From UBA4720 sp038227135 (lineage in GTDB: Bacteria; Gemmatimonadota; Gemmatimonadetes; Gemmatimonadales; Gemmatimonadaceae): a stretch of DNA of 64,000 nt. This document shows positions 23,715-32,724 of this stretch, piece after piece. Position 1 is the stretch's first letter. The number at the start of each line of letters is the position of its first letter. The stretch is taken from contig JBBRQC010000002.1 in the NCBI GenBank assembly GCA_038227135.1, forward strand, positions 138,898 to 202,897, in the 5' to 3' direction. The notes under the pieces were generated by a model. It ran no database searches, was not told where the DNA came from, and worked only from the letters and a program-made list of their open reading frames with translations. Both the position numbers and the translations under genes were made by a program.

Positions 23715-24959
23715 CTAAGCATTCAGCTTCCGAAGAACGTCCAACGCTGCCCCATAACTCAAGGGTTCCGGCAGCGACGACGCCGTCCCGGGATCCTTGA
23801 GCAAGTGCCCGGTAAGCACGGCCGCGACCCGAGCGTTCGTCGGAATCTCTCCAGCCGCGACGAGTTTGCGAACGCCAGCGATGCTGGCCGCGCTCGCCGG
23901 CTCGCACCCGACGCCCGCGTGATCGACGACGGTCTTGGCAGCGAATATCTCCTCGTCGCTCACGGCTACAACGCGCCCGTCCGTTTCGCGAATAGCGTTA
24001 ACCGCGCGATCCCATGACGCGGGATCGCCGATTCTTATCGCGGTGGCGCGCGTCTCGGCCCGAACCCTGTGTCGCGTGACGAATCCCTCCGCGAACGCTT
24101 TCGCGAACGGCGCCGCGCCCGCCGCCTGCACGGCAAGCAGTCTCGGCACCCGGTCGATCAACCCGAGCGCCTTCGCTTCGCGCAACGCTTTCCCGAACGC
24201 GGACGTGTTGCCGAGATTGCCGGCGGGCAGCGCGATCCAGTCGGGCGACTTCCAGCCGAGCTGCTGAAGCAACTCGAATACGATTGTCTTCTGTCCCTCG
24301 AGTCGGAAAGGATTGACCGAGTTCACCAGATAGATCCCCAGCGTCGACGCTTCGCGCGCGAGTCGCAGACATTCGTCGAAGTCACCGTCGATCGGCAGGA
24401 CCCGCGCACCGTAGGCGATCGTTTGCGCGAGTTTGCCCGCCGAGATCTGGCCCGCCGGCACGAAAACGAACGAGGGAATCCCGGCTTGCGCCGCATACGC
24501 GCTCAGCGACGCCGACGTGTTGCCCGTCGATGCGCAGGCGACGGCTCGCGCGTTCACGCGCCGCGCCTGCGTTAGCGCGACGGTCATCCCGCGGTCCTTG
24601 AACGATCCGGTTGGATTGTGACCCTCGTGCTTGATTATCAGATCGTCGACGCCCGCGTACCTGGAAATCGCCGGACGCGTGATGAGCGGGGTATTTCCCT
24701 CGGGATGGCTTATGATCGCGTCGTCAGCGGCGTGGAGCACCAACTCTCGAAATCGCCACACCCCCGAGCGTTCCCGAGCCGACGCACCGGCCGGCACAAC
24801 TCGCGAATCAAACAGAGAGCGCAGCGCCGCACCGTCCTTTGCGGGAGGCGCATGCTCGGCGAGTAGCAACCCGTCGCACCTGGGGCATGTCGCGCTGCTG
24901 AGATCGTCGCCATATGCCGTACCGCACGATTCGCAGCGCAGCACGGTTGCGCCCGTCAC
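23715..24959 (-). CDS. thrC: Threonine synthase
   Basis: 414 aa. GTG 24959 is chosen because it overlaps the thrB stop (GTGA) and begins VTGATVLRCESCG; a much longer open frame upstream lies antisense within the thrB region. The N-terminus carries a zinc-ribbon-like CESCG...CPRCDG, seen in many threonine synthases of this type. The PLP Lys lies in PTGSFKDRGMT and the Ser/Gly-rich phosphate loop in ALPAGNLGNT. Converts O-phosphohomoserine to threonine. Last gene of thrABC. Confidence 0.95.
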   Translation of the reverse strand: MTGATVLRCESCGTAYGDDLSSATCPRCDGLLLAEHAPPAKDGAALRSLFDSRVVPAGASARERSGVWRFRELVLHAADDAIISHPEGNTPLITRPAISRYAGVDDLIIKHEGHNPTGSFKDRGMTVALTQARRVNARAVACASTGNTSASLSAYAAQAGIPSFVFVPAGQISAGKLAQTIAYGARVLPIDGDFDECLRLAREASTLGIYLVNSVNPFRLEGQKTIVFELLQQLGWKSPDWIALPAGNLGNTSAFGKALREAKALGLIDRVPRLLAVQAAGAAPFAKAFAEGFVTRHRVRAETRATAIRIGDPASWDRAVNAIRETDGRVVAVSDEEIFAAKTVVDHAGVGCEPASAASIAGVRKLVAAGEIPTNARVAAVLTGHLLKDPGTASSLPEPLSYGAALDVLRKLNA

Positions 24960-25888
24960 GTCTTGTGCACGACGGCACCTTCCCGATCGACGCGGGTGAC
25001 TCGAGTCGCGCATTCCAGCCCGGCAGCCACGTACGCGTCGCGCATCGCTACGGCAACCGCATGCGCCGTCTTGTCGTCCGACACCACCGCGAACGCACTC
25101 GGCCCCGCGCCCGAAATAGAAACTCCGAGCGCCCCAGCATCCAGCGCCGCGCGCTTCGCAACAAGAAAGCCGGGTAGCAATCGCGCGCGCGCCGGCTCCG
25201 CGATGCGGTCGTCGACCGCCCGGCCAAAGAGCGCGACGTCTCCCGTGTAACACGCAGCGACCATCGCACCGGCGTTCCCGATCTGCTGAATCACGTCGGC
25301 GCGCGGGACCTGCTCCGGCAATGCGCGGCGCGAATCGACAGTAGTTAGACGCTGCGCGGGATGCGCGAGCACCAGTATGAGTCCGGTCGGAACGGGAAGC
25401 TTGATCACGTCGATTGGGTCGAGAGTGCGAACAAGCACGATCCCGCCGAGCAAGGATGCCGCGATGTTGTCGAGATGTCGTCCCGCAACAGCGGACTCCG
25501 CGTCGAGGCAGCTGGCAAGCAGCGCATCGGTGCCCAGCGGGTTGCCGAGAAGCGCGTTCGTAGCGACCGCGCCCGCCACGGCGGACGCCGCGCTTCCTCC
25601 CTGTCCTCCCGAGAGCGGCAGTCCTTTCCGGCACCATAACGTGAGACCGTGTTTCGCTCCGGCCCGGCGCAGAACTGTCGCCGCAGCGAGCGCAGCAGTG
25701 TGGCGCGCCGCATCGCGTGGAAGATCTGTGTGACCTGCGTCTGCTACTTCGACACCGGGCTCATCGCGCCGCGCGACGCTGACTTCATCGCGCGCGCCTG
25801 CAATAGCGCAGCCGAGGACGTCGAGGGCGGGACCGAGGTTCCCTATGCCACCGGGTGCGCTCGCAGTGATTCGCGTGCTCTCGCTCAT
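24956..25888 (-). CDS. thrB: Homoserine kinase
   Basis: 310 aa GHMP kinase. SAPGGIGNLGPALDVLG at the N-terminus and the ATP loop LPLSGGQGGSAASAVAGA are diagnostic; ISGAGPSAFAVV is the C-terminal motif. Phosphorylates homoserine made by ThrA. 4-base overlaps with thrA and thrC. Confidence 0.95.
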   Translation of the reverse strand: MSESTRITASAPGGIGNLGPALDVLGCAIAGARDEVSVARRDEPGVEVADAGHTDLPRDAARHTAALAAATVLRRAGAKHGLTLWCRKGLPLSGGQGGSAASAVAGAVATNALLGNPLGTDALLASCLDAESAVAGRHLDNIAASLLGGIVLVRTLDPIDVIKLPVPTGLILVLAHPAQRLTTVDSRRALPEQVPRADVIQQIGNAGAMVAACYTGDVALFGRAVDDRIAEPARARLLPGFLVAKRAALDAGALGVSISGAGPSAFAVVSDDKTAHAVAVAMRDAYVAAGLECATRVTRVDREGAVVHKT

Positions 25889-28398
25889 GCGGTTGCTATG
25901 CGAAGGACATCGCCGAGCACGCCAGCCGCGGTAACGACTGCGCCCGCCCCAGGCCCGGACACCACGAGCGGCCGTTGCCGATATCGCTTGGTCATGAACA
26001 CGAAAAGATTGTCGGTCCCGTCGAGAGACGCGAGTGGGCTTCCCGCGTTCACCCGTGCGAGGCCGGCGCGCACCCCGGCGCGCGTGACGCGGACCCGATA
26101 GCGCAGCACTGCGTTGTTCGCCCGCGCATCCTCGACCGCCGCGGCCCAGGATGCATCGAAGTCCGGAAGCGCGGTAAGAAACTGGTCGCGGGAGACGTCG
26201 CGCAAGGCGTCGGGAATCAGCGACTCGATCTCGACGTCTTCCATTTCTCCCGAGTATCCCAGCATGCGTCCCAGAATGAGGCCTTTGCGAGCGACGTCGA
26301 TCCCGCTGAGATCGTCGCGCGGGTCTGGCTCGGTGTATCCGAGCGACATCGCCTGCTTCACGACGTCGGAGAAGGCTCTACCTCGACCCAGCTCGCTGAA
26401 CACGAAGCCCATCGTGCCGGATGGAGAGCAATCGATCGCCTCGACCCGATCGCCCGAGGCGACGAGCTGCTGAACCGTGTCTATGATCGGAAGCCCCGCG
26501 CCGACGGTCGCTTCGTGCAGCACTCGACGTCCCTTGTTGCGCGCGCCGAGGATGCGCTTCGAGATCGCGAAGCTGCTCGCCAACGGCACCTTGTTCGCCA
26601 GGACGAGGTCGAGCCCGTGATCGAGTGCAGTAGTGAGCGCGGCCGAGGTGTCTCCGCTAGCCACATCGACGAGGACGGGGCGGACCATCGCGTGACTCGT
26701 CATGAACGCAACAGCAGCGTCAGCCGTCGCGTGCTTTCCGCCAGTGACTTTCTCGAGCGCGCCACCAGACTGCTTCTCACGGAGCGCGAGCTCGAGCTGA
26801 CGCGCGGTGAGTCCACGGCGGTTGTACAAATAGCCCGAGCGATCTATGAGCCCGATGATCCTGAGCGGCGGCGCTTCCCGTTTGGACAAGGATTGAATCT
26901 GTGCGACGAGCTCTCCTCCCACGCGTCCGACTCCGAGAATGATGACATCGGCTGCATCCGCCTTGCTTGCGATCCGCCCGCCACCGACCTTATCGAGTCG
27001 AAACGCCGAATGGACAGCGCGCACCGCGTCGCCGCCCTGACGGTCATCGACTACGAACGAGATGTTGCGCTCGGTAGCGCCCTGCGCGATGGCGATGACG
27101 TTCACCGAGGCGTCGGCAACAGCGCCGAAGACTCGCGCCGCGATGCCGGGCATGTGAGCCATCCCCGAGCCGACGACAGCGATCGTCGTCAATCCAGATT
27201 GCATCGCAATGTTTTCGATTTCGTGTCGCGCCAGCTCCTCCCGGAGATCTTCGCGCAGGTAGGCCGTGATCTCCTCGGCACGGTTGCCGGGAATTGTGAA
27301 GCAGATCGATTGCTCCGACGAAGCCTGGGAGATCAGGGACACCGATACGTGCGCGTGCGCCAGAGCGCCGAACACTCGGGCGGCGACGCCGGGAATTCCG
27401 AGCATCCCGCTGCCGCTCACGGTGATCATCGCCTGGTCCGGCATGCCGGAAATCGCGCGAACGGGCGCACCTTTGACCGACCTGCCAGCGATTATGGATG
27501 TACCGTGAGCGGCGAGATCGGCGAACGGCCGCAGCCTGAGCGTTGTGCCGCCGAGCAGCGGCATGAGCGTGCGGGGATGCAGCACCTTGGCGCCGTAGTA
27601 CGCGAGCTCGGATGCTTCGCGCACATCGAGAAATGGCACGACTCGCGCGGCGGGCACGAGGCGCGGATCGGCCGTCATCACCCCCGCGACGTCCTTCCAT
27701 AGTGTGACGTTCCGCGCCGACAGCGCGCGGCCAAGCACCGTTGCGGTGAGATCGGATCCGCCGCGACCCAGCGTGACGACGTGTCCGTCGCGTCCCATGC
27801 CGATGAATCCGGGGACGACGACTATCAGATCCTTATCGAGTTGGGGAAGCAGTACAGATCGCGCGGCGATCTCACTTCGGGCGAGGTCGGGCGCAGCGTT
27901 GCCGTGGCGTCCGTCCGTCTCGATCAGCTGCGTCGCGTCGATCACCACGCTCGGCGCCCCAGCCGCGCGCAGCATGGCGCTGACGATTTGCGCGGCAGCA
28001 CGCTCGCCATGGGCGAGGACAGCGTCGCGACGCTGCGCCCGATCAGTATGTGGCGGTGCGAGGGCTCGCAGATTTGTGGTGAGCACGTCAGCCAGTAACG
28101 CGAGCTCGCGCTCGACCGCGTTGCGCTCCTTGCCGGTCACGACCGCATGTGCGACGGCGGCGTGCCGCTCGGTGAGCTCGCCCGCGATTGTGTCGGCTTC
28201 CCCTGAGTTCCCTTCAGCCGCTGAGTGAACCGCTCGCAACAGGGAATCGGTCACGCCCTGGAGCGCCGAAGTGACTACGACCCGCCGTTCGTCGGACGGC
28301 TCCGCCAGCAGAGCGCCGACGTGGGCGATCGCGCTGGCGCCGGCAAGCGCGGCGCCGCCGAATTTGTGGATGGCGATCGGATGCGTGGCTGACGGCAT
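25885..28398 (-). CDS. thrA: Bifunctional aspartate kinase / homoserine dehydrogenase
   Basis: 837 aa, close to E. coli ThrA. Start 28398 follows GAGAGGGG; an upstream in-frame ATG at 28452 adds 18 unlikely residues. Domains: aspartate kinase (IAIHKFGGAALAG, VTLGRGGSDLTATVLG) to about 280; two ACT-type regulatory repeats (SGSGMLGIPGVAARVF and GSGMAHMPGIAARVF) at about 320-470; homoserine dehydrogenase (VIILGVGRVGGEL to GPGAGAVVTAAGVLGDVL) at about 480-837. Supplies the threonine branch and, by phosphorylating aspartate, all downstream pathways. No leader peptide or terminator was found before it, unlike the other units. Confidence 0.95.
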   Translation of the reverse strand: MPSATHPIAIHKFGGAALAGASAIAHVGALLAEPSDERRVVVTSALQGVTDSLLRAVHSAAEGNSGEADTIAGELTERHAAVAHAVVTGKERNAVERELALLADVLTTNLRALAPPHTDRAQRRDAVLAHGERAAAQIVSAMLRAAGAPSVVIDATQLIETDGRHGNAAPDLARSEIAARSVLLPQLDKDLIVVVPGFIGMGRDGHVVTLGRGGSDLTATVLGRALSARNVTLWKDVAGVMTADPRLVPAARVVPFLDVREASELAYYGAKVLHPRTLMPLLGGTTLRLRPFADLAAHGTSIIAGRSVKGAPVRAISGMPDQAMITVSGSGMLGIPGVAARVFGALAHAHVSVSLISQASSEQSICFTIPGNRAEEITAYLREDLREELARHEIENIAMQSGLTTIAVVGSGMAHMPGIAARVFGAVADASVNVIAIAQGATERNISFVVDDRQGGDAVRAVHSAFRLDKVGGGRIASKADAADVIILGVGRVGGELVAQIQSLSKREAPPLRIIGLIDRSGYLYNRRGLTARQLELALREKQSGGALEKVTGGKHATADAAVAFMTSHAMVRPVLVDVASGDTSAALTTALDHGLDLVLANKVPLASSFAISKRILGARNKGRRVLHEATVGAGLPIIDTVQQLVASGDRVEAIDCSPSGTMGFVFSELGRGRAFSDVVKQAMSLGYTEPDPRDDLSGIDVARKGLILGRMLGYSGEMEDVEIESLIPDALRDVSRDQFLTALPDFDASWAAAVEDARANNAVLRYRVRVTRAGVRAGLARVNAGSPLASLDGTDNLFVFMTKRYRQRPLVVSGPGAGAVVTAAGVLGDVLRIATA

Positions 28399-28473
28399 GA
28401 GCCCCTCTCGCCAACATACGATGGTCGGGGTTGCTAAAGAAGGGCGCGACAAGCCAAACGGCCTGGCGCGAAC

Positions 28474-29445
28474 CTATACCTCGTCCCCCTGCAACGCCCT
28501 GACGAGCGCGCCTTCCTCCCCCGGCCGCTCGTCGCCCCAGAGCAGCAGCAGCGCCAGAATTCCGTAGATCGGGAGGTGCCCAACCAGCTCCCGCCAGCCG
28601 AGGAACGGAAGCGTGAGATTGAATGGAACCAGCGTAATGACGATGATGAGACGGACGTACGTCCCCGCAATGAGCATCAACCCGACGAGCAATTCGATAG
28701 TCCCCGCGATCAGCAGGAACCTCGTGTCGTCGACGCCGGGCATCCCGATGTACGGGAAGAAATTGAAGTGGTGCTCCGAGAGAAATGCGAGCCCCATCGG
28801 GATGTTCCACAGCTTCTCGCTGAACGCGACGATGGTGAGGCCAATTCCGAGCGCCACCCTGAGCACCGGCACCGCGTAGGGAACGAGCGATTTTACCGGC
28901 TTGTTCAACTTGTCGAACGCCATGTCGAACGCGAGCGGGCCGCGTCCCGTTGCGAAGAGAAAAAACGCGATGCCGAATACCTCCGTGTGCTCGATGAGCC
29001 GAAGCGGCCCGAACACCAGCATCCCGACGGCCCAAAGGGCGATGAGCGCTACGGCGGCGAAGCGCGCAAGCGCCCCGTAGATGAAGCTGAGGGCAATGGC
29101 GATCTCCACCATTCCGAGCAGTCCGTCCAGGAAATTGACGGGCAGCTCAAGGTTGGGAACGAAGAGCTGCCTGCTCACCCCGCTCACGAGCAGCGTGACG
29201 CCCAGGTGCACTCCAATCACTAGCGGCACCCAGCTGAGGAGCCTGACGTAATTCTCCCACGGCATCCCCAGTGCGATCGGACCGGGCACGACGGTTCGCC
29301 GTCCGCGAGCGCGGTACACGAGCGTCGCGATGGCGGTGATCCCGACGGCGACAGCGACAGGGATGAGACTGTTCGACGAGCTCCACGTGTCGAACTGAAC
29401 CGGGAATCGGGTCTCGTCGAGGAACCAGCGTTCGTGGAGGATCAC
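28474..29445 (-). CDS. DoxX-like multi-spanning membrane protein
   Basis: 323 aa, GTG start at 29445 (VILHERWF). About eight hydrophobic segments, with GALARFAAVALIALWAVGMLVFG and IGLTIVAFSEKLWNIPMGLAFL resembling the DoxX/SURF4 superfamily; LFLIAGTIELLVGLMLIAGTY-like helices follow. Members are linked to redox or quinone-dependent processes, but no specific role can be given. It lies 75 bases upstream of thrA on the same strand and could be co-transcribed with it. Confidence 0.75.
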   Translation of the reverse strand: MILHERWFLDETRFPVQFDTWSSSNSLIPVAVAVGITAIATLVYRARGRRTVVPGPIALGMPWENYVRLLSWVPLVIGVHLGVTLLVSGVSRQLFVPNLELPVNFLDGLLGMVEIAIALSFIYGALARFAAVALIALWAVGMLVFGPLRLIEHTEVFGIAFFLFATGRGPLAFDMAFDKLNKPVKSLVPYAVPVLRVALGIGLTIVAFSEKLWNIPMGLAFLSEHHFNFFPYIGMPGVDDTRFLLIAGTIELLVGLMLIAGTYVRLIIVITLVPFNLTLPFLGWRELVGHLPIYGILALLLLWGDERPGEEGALVRALQGDEV

Positions 29446-29607
29446 TATGTCAAGAACTTATGGGCCGCCAATTGCGTTCGTGAGATCGACTACCCGCTTC
29501 CCGCTGCCAGCCGTAACGCTATCCGCTGAGGACCCATGCTCCGCTGCGCAGGCCGCGAGGTGGCGGGTTTTATACATTCCCACGTCTAGCCTTTAAACCA
29601 AAAAGCA

Positions 29608-30159
29608 ATGACCACAACGACTGCGCAATCATCCCCGGTCGAAACCGGGTCCCCTCTCTCCGTTCTTTTCGCGGATCTCGACGGCGAATTGGCCACCACC
29701 CGACGCATGCTCGAGCGCGTCCCCAACGGGCACGACGACTGGCGTCCGCACGCAAAATCGAGATCACTCGGACAGCTCGCTACGCATCTCGCTCAGCTTC
29801 CCGGATTCGGAATGATGATGCTGACGCAGGACGAATTCGACGGCAAAACCCAGCGCCCGGATGAGCCCACCTTCGCAAGCAGCGCCCACCGTGTGAAAAT
29901 GTTCGACGACCTGAGCGCGCAGCTGCGTGGTGTACTTCGCCAGCTGACGTGGGACAAGGCGCGATCCACCTGGACACTGCGGCTCGGTGATAACGTCCTG
30001 ATGGAATCGCCACGTGTGAATGTCTTCCGCACGGCCTTCATTACGCACTCCGCCCACCATCGCGCGCAGGTGGGTGTCTACCTGCGGTTACTCGATATGC
30101 CTGTGCCGTACAGCTACGGCGCGTCGGCGGACGAGCAGCCTCCGATGCCTGGACGCTGA
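29608..30159 (+). CDS. DinB family protein
   Basis: 183 aa with the DinB/YfiT four-helix arrangement: ELATTRRMLERVP in helix 1, a metal-site His in LGQLATHLAQLPG and the closing THSAHHRAQVGVYLRLL with the His pair. DinB-like proteins are metal-binding thiol-dependent transferases or damage-response proteins; the substrate is unknown. The start at 29608 lacks a strong Shine-Dalgarno. Monocistronic. Confidence 0.88.
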   Translation: MTTTTAQSSPVETGSPLSVLFADLDGELATTRRMLERVPNGHDDWRPHAKSRSLGQLATHLAQLPGFGMMMLTQDEFDGKTQRPDEPTFASSAHRVKMFDDLSAQLRGVLRQLTWDKARSTWTLRLGDNVLMESPRVNVFRTAFITHSAHHRAQVGVYLRLLDMPVPYSYGASADEQPPMPGR

Positions 30160-30259
30160 GCGTGCGTCGCTTTCCGGCACCCACGGAGCGGAAGTAACGA
30201 GAACGTCGATACTGGACACGTAGTCTCGGCGCGGTCAGGTTAGCTACTCCAGGAGGCCG

Positions 30260-32650
30260 ATGGATTCGTCCAGAGACTCGGAGTTCGACGCGCGTTTGAA
30301 GAGAATCGAGGCAGCGCTCGCCGATCTGCAGAGATCGTTCGACGCACTGGCTTCCGATCGGACGTCCGGTCCGGCGCGGGAACGCGCAATGGAGCAACCG
30401 GCCTCATACCAACGGTCGGGAGCTACCCCACCTCCAGCCGCGCCACCCCACCGGCGACAAACAACTCCGCCCTCAATCAATAGCAGTGTTGCATCCCTGC
30501 TCTCGTCACACGACGCCGAATGGTGGCTGAGCCGCGTCGGAATTGGATTCCTCGTCCTCGGCGTGCTGCTGCTCTACGGGTACGCGGTCGACCACGGCTG
30601 GATTACGCCGCCCGTCCGGGTTCTCGCCGGGACGGTTCTGGGAGGACTTCTCTTCTGGTTCGCCGGTCGCGTTCGCTCAGAATCCAAAACGGCGCCGAAT
30701 GCAGATCTCGGATTCCGCGAGCTCCTTCTCGGAGGAGCGCTCGCGATCTGGTACGTGACGGCGTATGCCGCCGGCGTGTGGTACCAGCTGCTCCCGATTC
30801 CCGCGGTGAGGCTGATTCTTTTCCTGCTCGCGGTCCTCTCCACCTGGATCGCGCTCCAGGAGAATCGTGAGATATTTGCGCTCGCAGCAGTGGCGACCGG
30901 TTTCGCGACTCCCTTCATCCTGCCGGCGCCAGTCAACACACTGGCCGAACTGTCGCTGTATACGGGCGCGGTCGCCGCGATCGGATTGATCATCTATCTG
31001 CTGCGCGGCTGGCAGTCGATTCTGTGGATCACCTTCGCCGCGTTCTGGATGATCGTCGCCGAGACTGCAAATGCGCAAGCGATCGGCCCGTCCAGGACAT
31101 TGGACTCTTTCGACTCGGTAACTCACTGGACTACCAGTCCGGCGGCCGGCGTCGAGATCACCATCCACCCCGATTCGGACGGCATCCACGGCCGAACCAT
31201 GCGTCTGGATTTCGACTTTCACGGCAACAGTGGGTACGCGATCGTCCATCGCTCGCTGAATTTGCCGCTGCCGCCCAACTACCAGTTCTCATTCGCAATC
31301 AAAGGAGAAGCACCCTCCAACATCCTCGAGTTCAAGCTGATTGACTCGACGGGCGCGAACGTTTGGCTGTCCAGCAAGATCGGGTTCGTATTCCCGCGTG
31401 CCTGGCAAATCGTCAAAGTCAACAAGCAGGAGATCCATTTTGGGTGGGGTCAGCCCCGCGACTACGACCTCAAGAGAGTCGCTGCGCTCGAGCTCGCGAT
31501 CACCGCCGGCACAGGCGGAAAGGGAAGTGTGTGGCTCGACGACCTCGCGATCACTCCGCTCAGCGGGCGGGTTGCAAGCTCGGTTATCGCCCCGCAAGTC
31601 GGACCAATACCCTTTATGCGCGTCAGATCGGCGGCGGTTGGCTCAGTCGCAATGACGATCCTTCTTTTGATCGCCGCGGTTGCGTTCACCCGTACTCCGT
31701 TGCTTCGTCGCGAGCTGCTAAGGACCGGCTCGCCTCGCTACACTTCGCCGCCTGCCACAGAACGCAGCAAGGAGTTTGTCAAAGCGATGGATTCACTCTC
31801 CGCCGCGATTGGTGGGGGGAAAACCGCGCCCGACAGCGTGGTGGTCTGGGCGCTGATGCTGGCGAGCGCGTACTTGGCGATCACGCTGTTCGGCGCGATC
31901 TGGACACGAGTACCTGACGAAATGTGGGGAGCATCGTTCCTGGTGCTGGGACTTGGCGCGCTTCTCTATTCGCAGCGGGCCTCGCACCAGGATGCGGAAA
32001 TCAGTCACGCCGCTCTGACTGCCGGTGTGCTGTGGACTCTGATCGGAATCGCCAGGGTTGCTCCAACTCCGGAGAACATTCCCGCGTGTGCGCTGGTTAC
32101 GGCACTCATCTTCAATTTCCCGTCGGGCAAATTCGCGGGTCCTTGCACGGTCACGAAGGTTCTAGTCGCGCTGGTGTTATGGATCATCGCCGCGCATGAG
32201 CTCTCGCTGGTCGACACCGGCCTCGACCATTATCGGTGGATCTTCTCCGACGTACTGACGCTCGGAGCTGCGACCTTCATCTCCCTGCGTCTCATCGCCA
32301 ATGGACCCGAGCAGATGCAAGGCCGGATTCTCGGCGTCGCGACCTATTTGACCGGGCTGATCGTGCTTTGGAGCGCGCTCGACCCTCTCTGGGCGCCGCT
32401 GGTCACCGCGAGCTACGCGCTGCTCGGCGCCACGCTGCTGATTCTGAGCCAGCGTGACAAAGCCCGGCCGATGTTGAAGTACCTCGGCGGAGTGACGATG
32501 ATCATCGTGGTGGCGCGGCTGCTATTCGTCGATCTCGCGAGCGTGGAGACGATCTGGCGGATCCTGCTGTTTCTCGTCTGCGGCGCGGTGTTCCTGTACA
32601 CCGCGTACCAGATGCAATCCGGACGGGCCGGGCCGTCGCGATCCGACTAA
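30260..32650 (+). CDS. DUF2339-type polytopic membrane protein with an internal carbohydrate-binding-like domain
   Basis: 796 aa; AGGAGG precedes ATG 30260. Order: N-terminal coiled coil (RLKRIEAALADLQRSFDAL); Pro/Ala-rich linker; membrane segments from about residue 80 to 270; then a soluble beta-rich module at about 277-433 (DSFDSVTHW, HGRTMRLDFDFHG, PPNYQFSFAIKGE, VWLDDLAI), which has the look of a CIA30/CBM11-like galactose-binding fold; a single helix near 455-478; and about eight further membrane helices to the end. DUF2339 proteins are usually continuous membrane proteins, so the embedded extracytoplasmic module is unusual. Confidence 0.72.
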   Translation: MDSSRDSEFDARLKRIEAALADLQRSFDALASDRTSGPARERAMEQPASYQRSGATPPPAAPPHRRQTTPPSINSSVASLLSSHDAEWWLSRVGIGFLVLGVLLLYGYAVDHGWITPPVRVLAGTVLGGLLFWFAGRVRSESKTAPNADLGFRELLLGGALAIWYVTAYAAGVWYQLLPIPAVRLILFLLAVLSTWIALQENREIFALAAVATGFATPFILPAPVNTLAELSLYTGAVAAIGLIIYLLRGWQSILWITFAAFWMIVAETANAQAIGPSRTLDSFDSVTHWTTSPAAGVEITIHPDSDGIHGRTMRLDFDFHGNSGYAIVHRSLNLPLPPNYQFSFAIKGEAPSNILEFKLIDSTGANVWLSSKIGFVFPRAWQIVKVNKQEIHFGWGQPRDYDLKRVAALELAITAGTGGKGSVWLDDLAITPLSGRVASSVIAPQVGPIPFMRVRSAAVGSVAMTILLLIAAVAFTRTPLLRRELLRTGSPRYTSPPATERSKEFVKAMDSLSAAIGGGKTAPDSVVVWALMLASAYLAITLFGAIWTRVPDEMWGASFLVLGLGALLYSQRASHQDAEISHAALTAGVLWTLIGIARVAPTPENIPACALVTALIFNFPSGKFAGPCTVTKVLVALVLWIIAAHELSLVDTGLDHYRWIFSDVLTLGAATFISLRLIANGPEQMQGRILGVATYLTGLIVLWSALDPLWAPLVTASYALLGATLLILSQRDKARPMLKYLGGVTMIIVVARLLFVDLASVETIWRILLFLVCGAVFLYTAYQMQSGRAGPSRSD

Positions 32651-32724
32651 GAGTGCTGTCTACTGCCTAACTGCACCCGTTCAGTTCCCGTTCAGTCGCA
32701 GTTTCCATTCAGCTGACGCGGCGC
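32651..32724. repeat. Solo copies of the CAACTGAAC-type repeat end
   Basis: The intergenic space between convergent genes holds CCCGTTCAGTTCCCGTTCAGTCGCAG-like tandem half-sites (about 32678-32703) followed by CCATTCAGCTG. These are the reverse complement of the ends of the 185-bp elements. Confidence 0.45.

Noticed and set aside
23715..25637. A 640-aa start for threonine synthase
   Set aside because: The extension overlaps thrB in another frame and is arginine-rich shadow sequence; the GTGA overlap start at 24959 fits the family.
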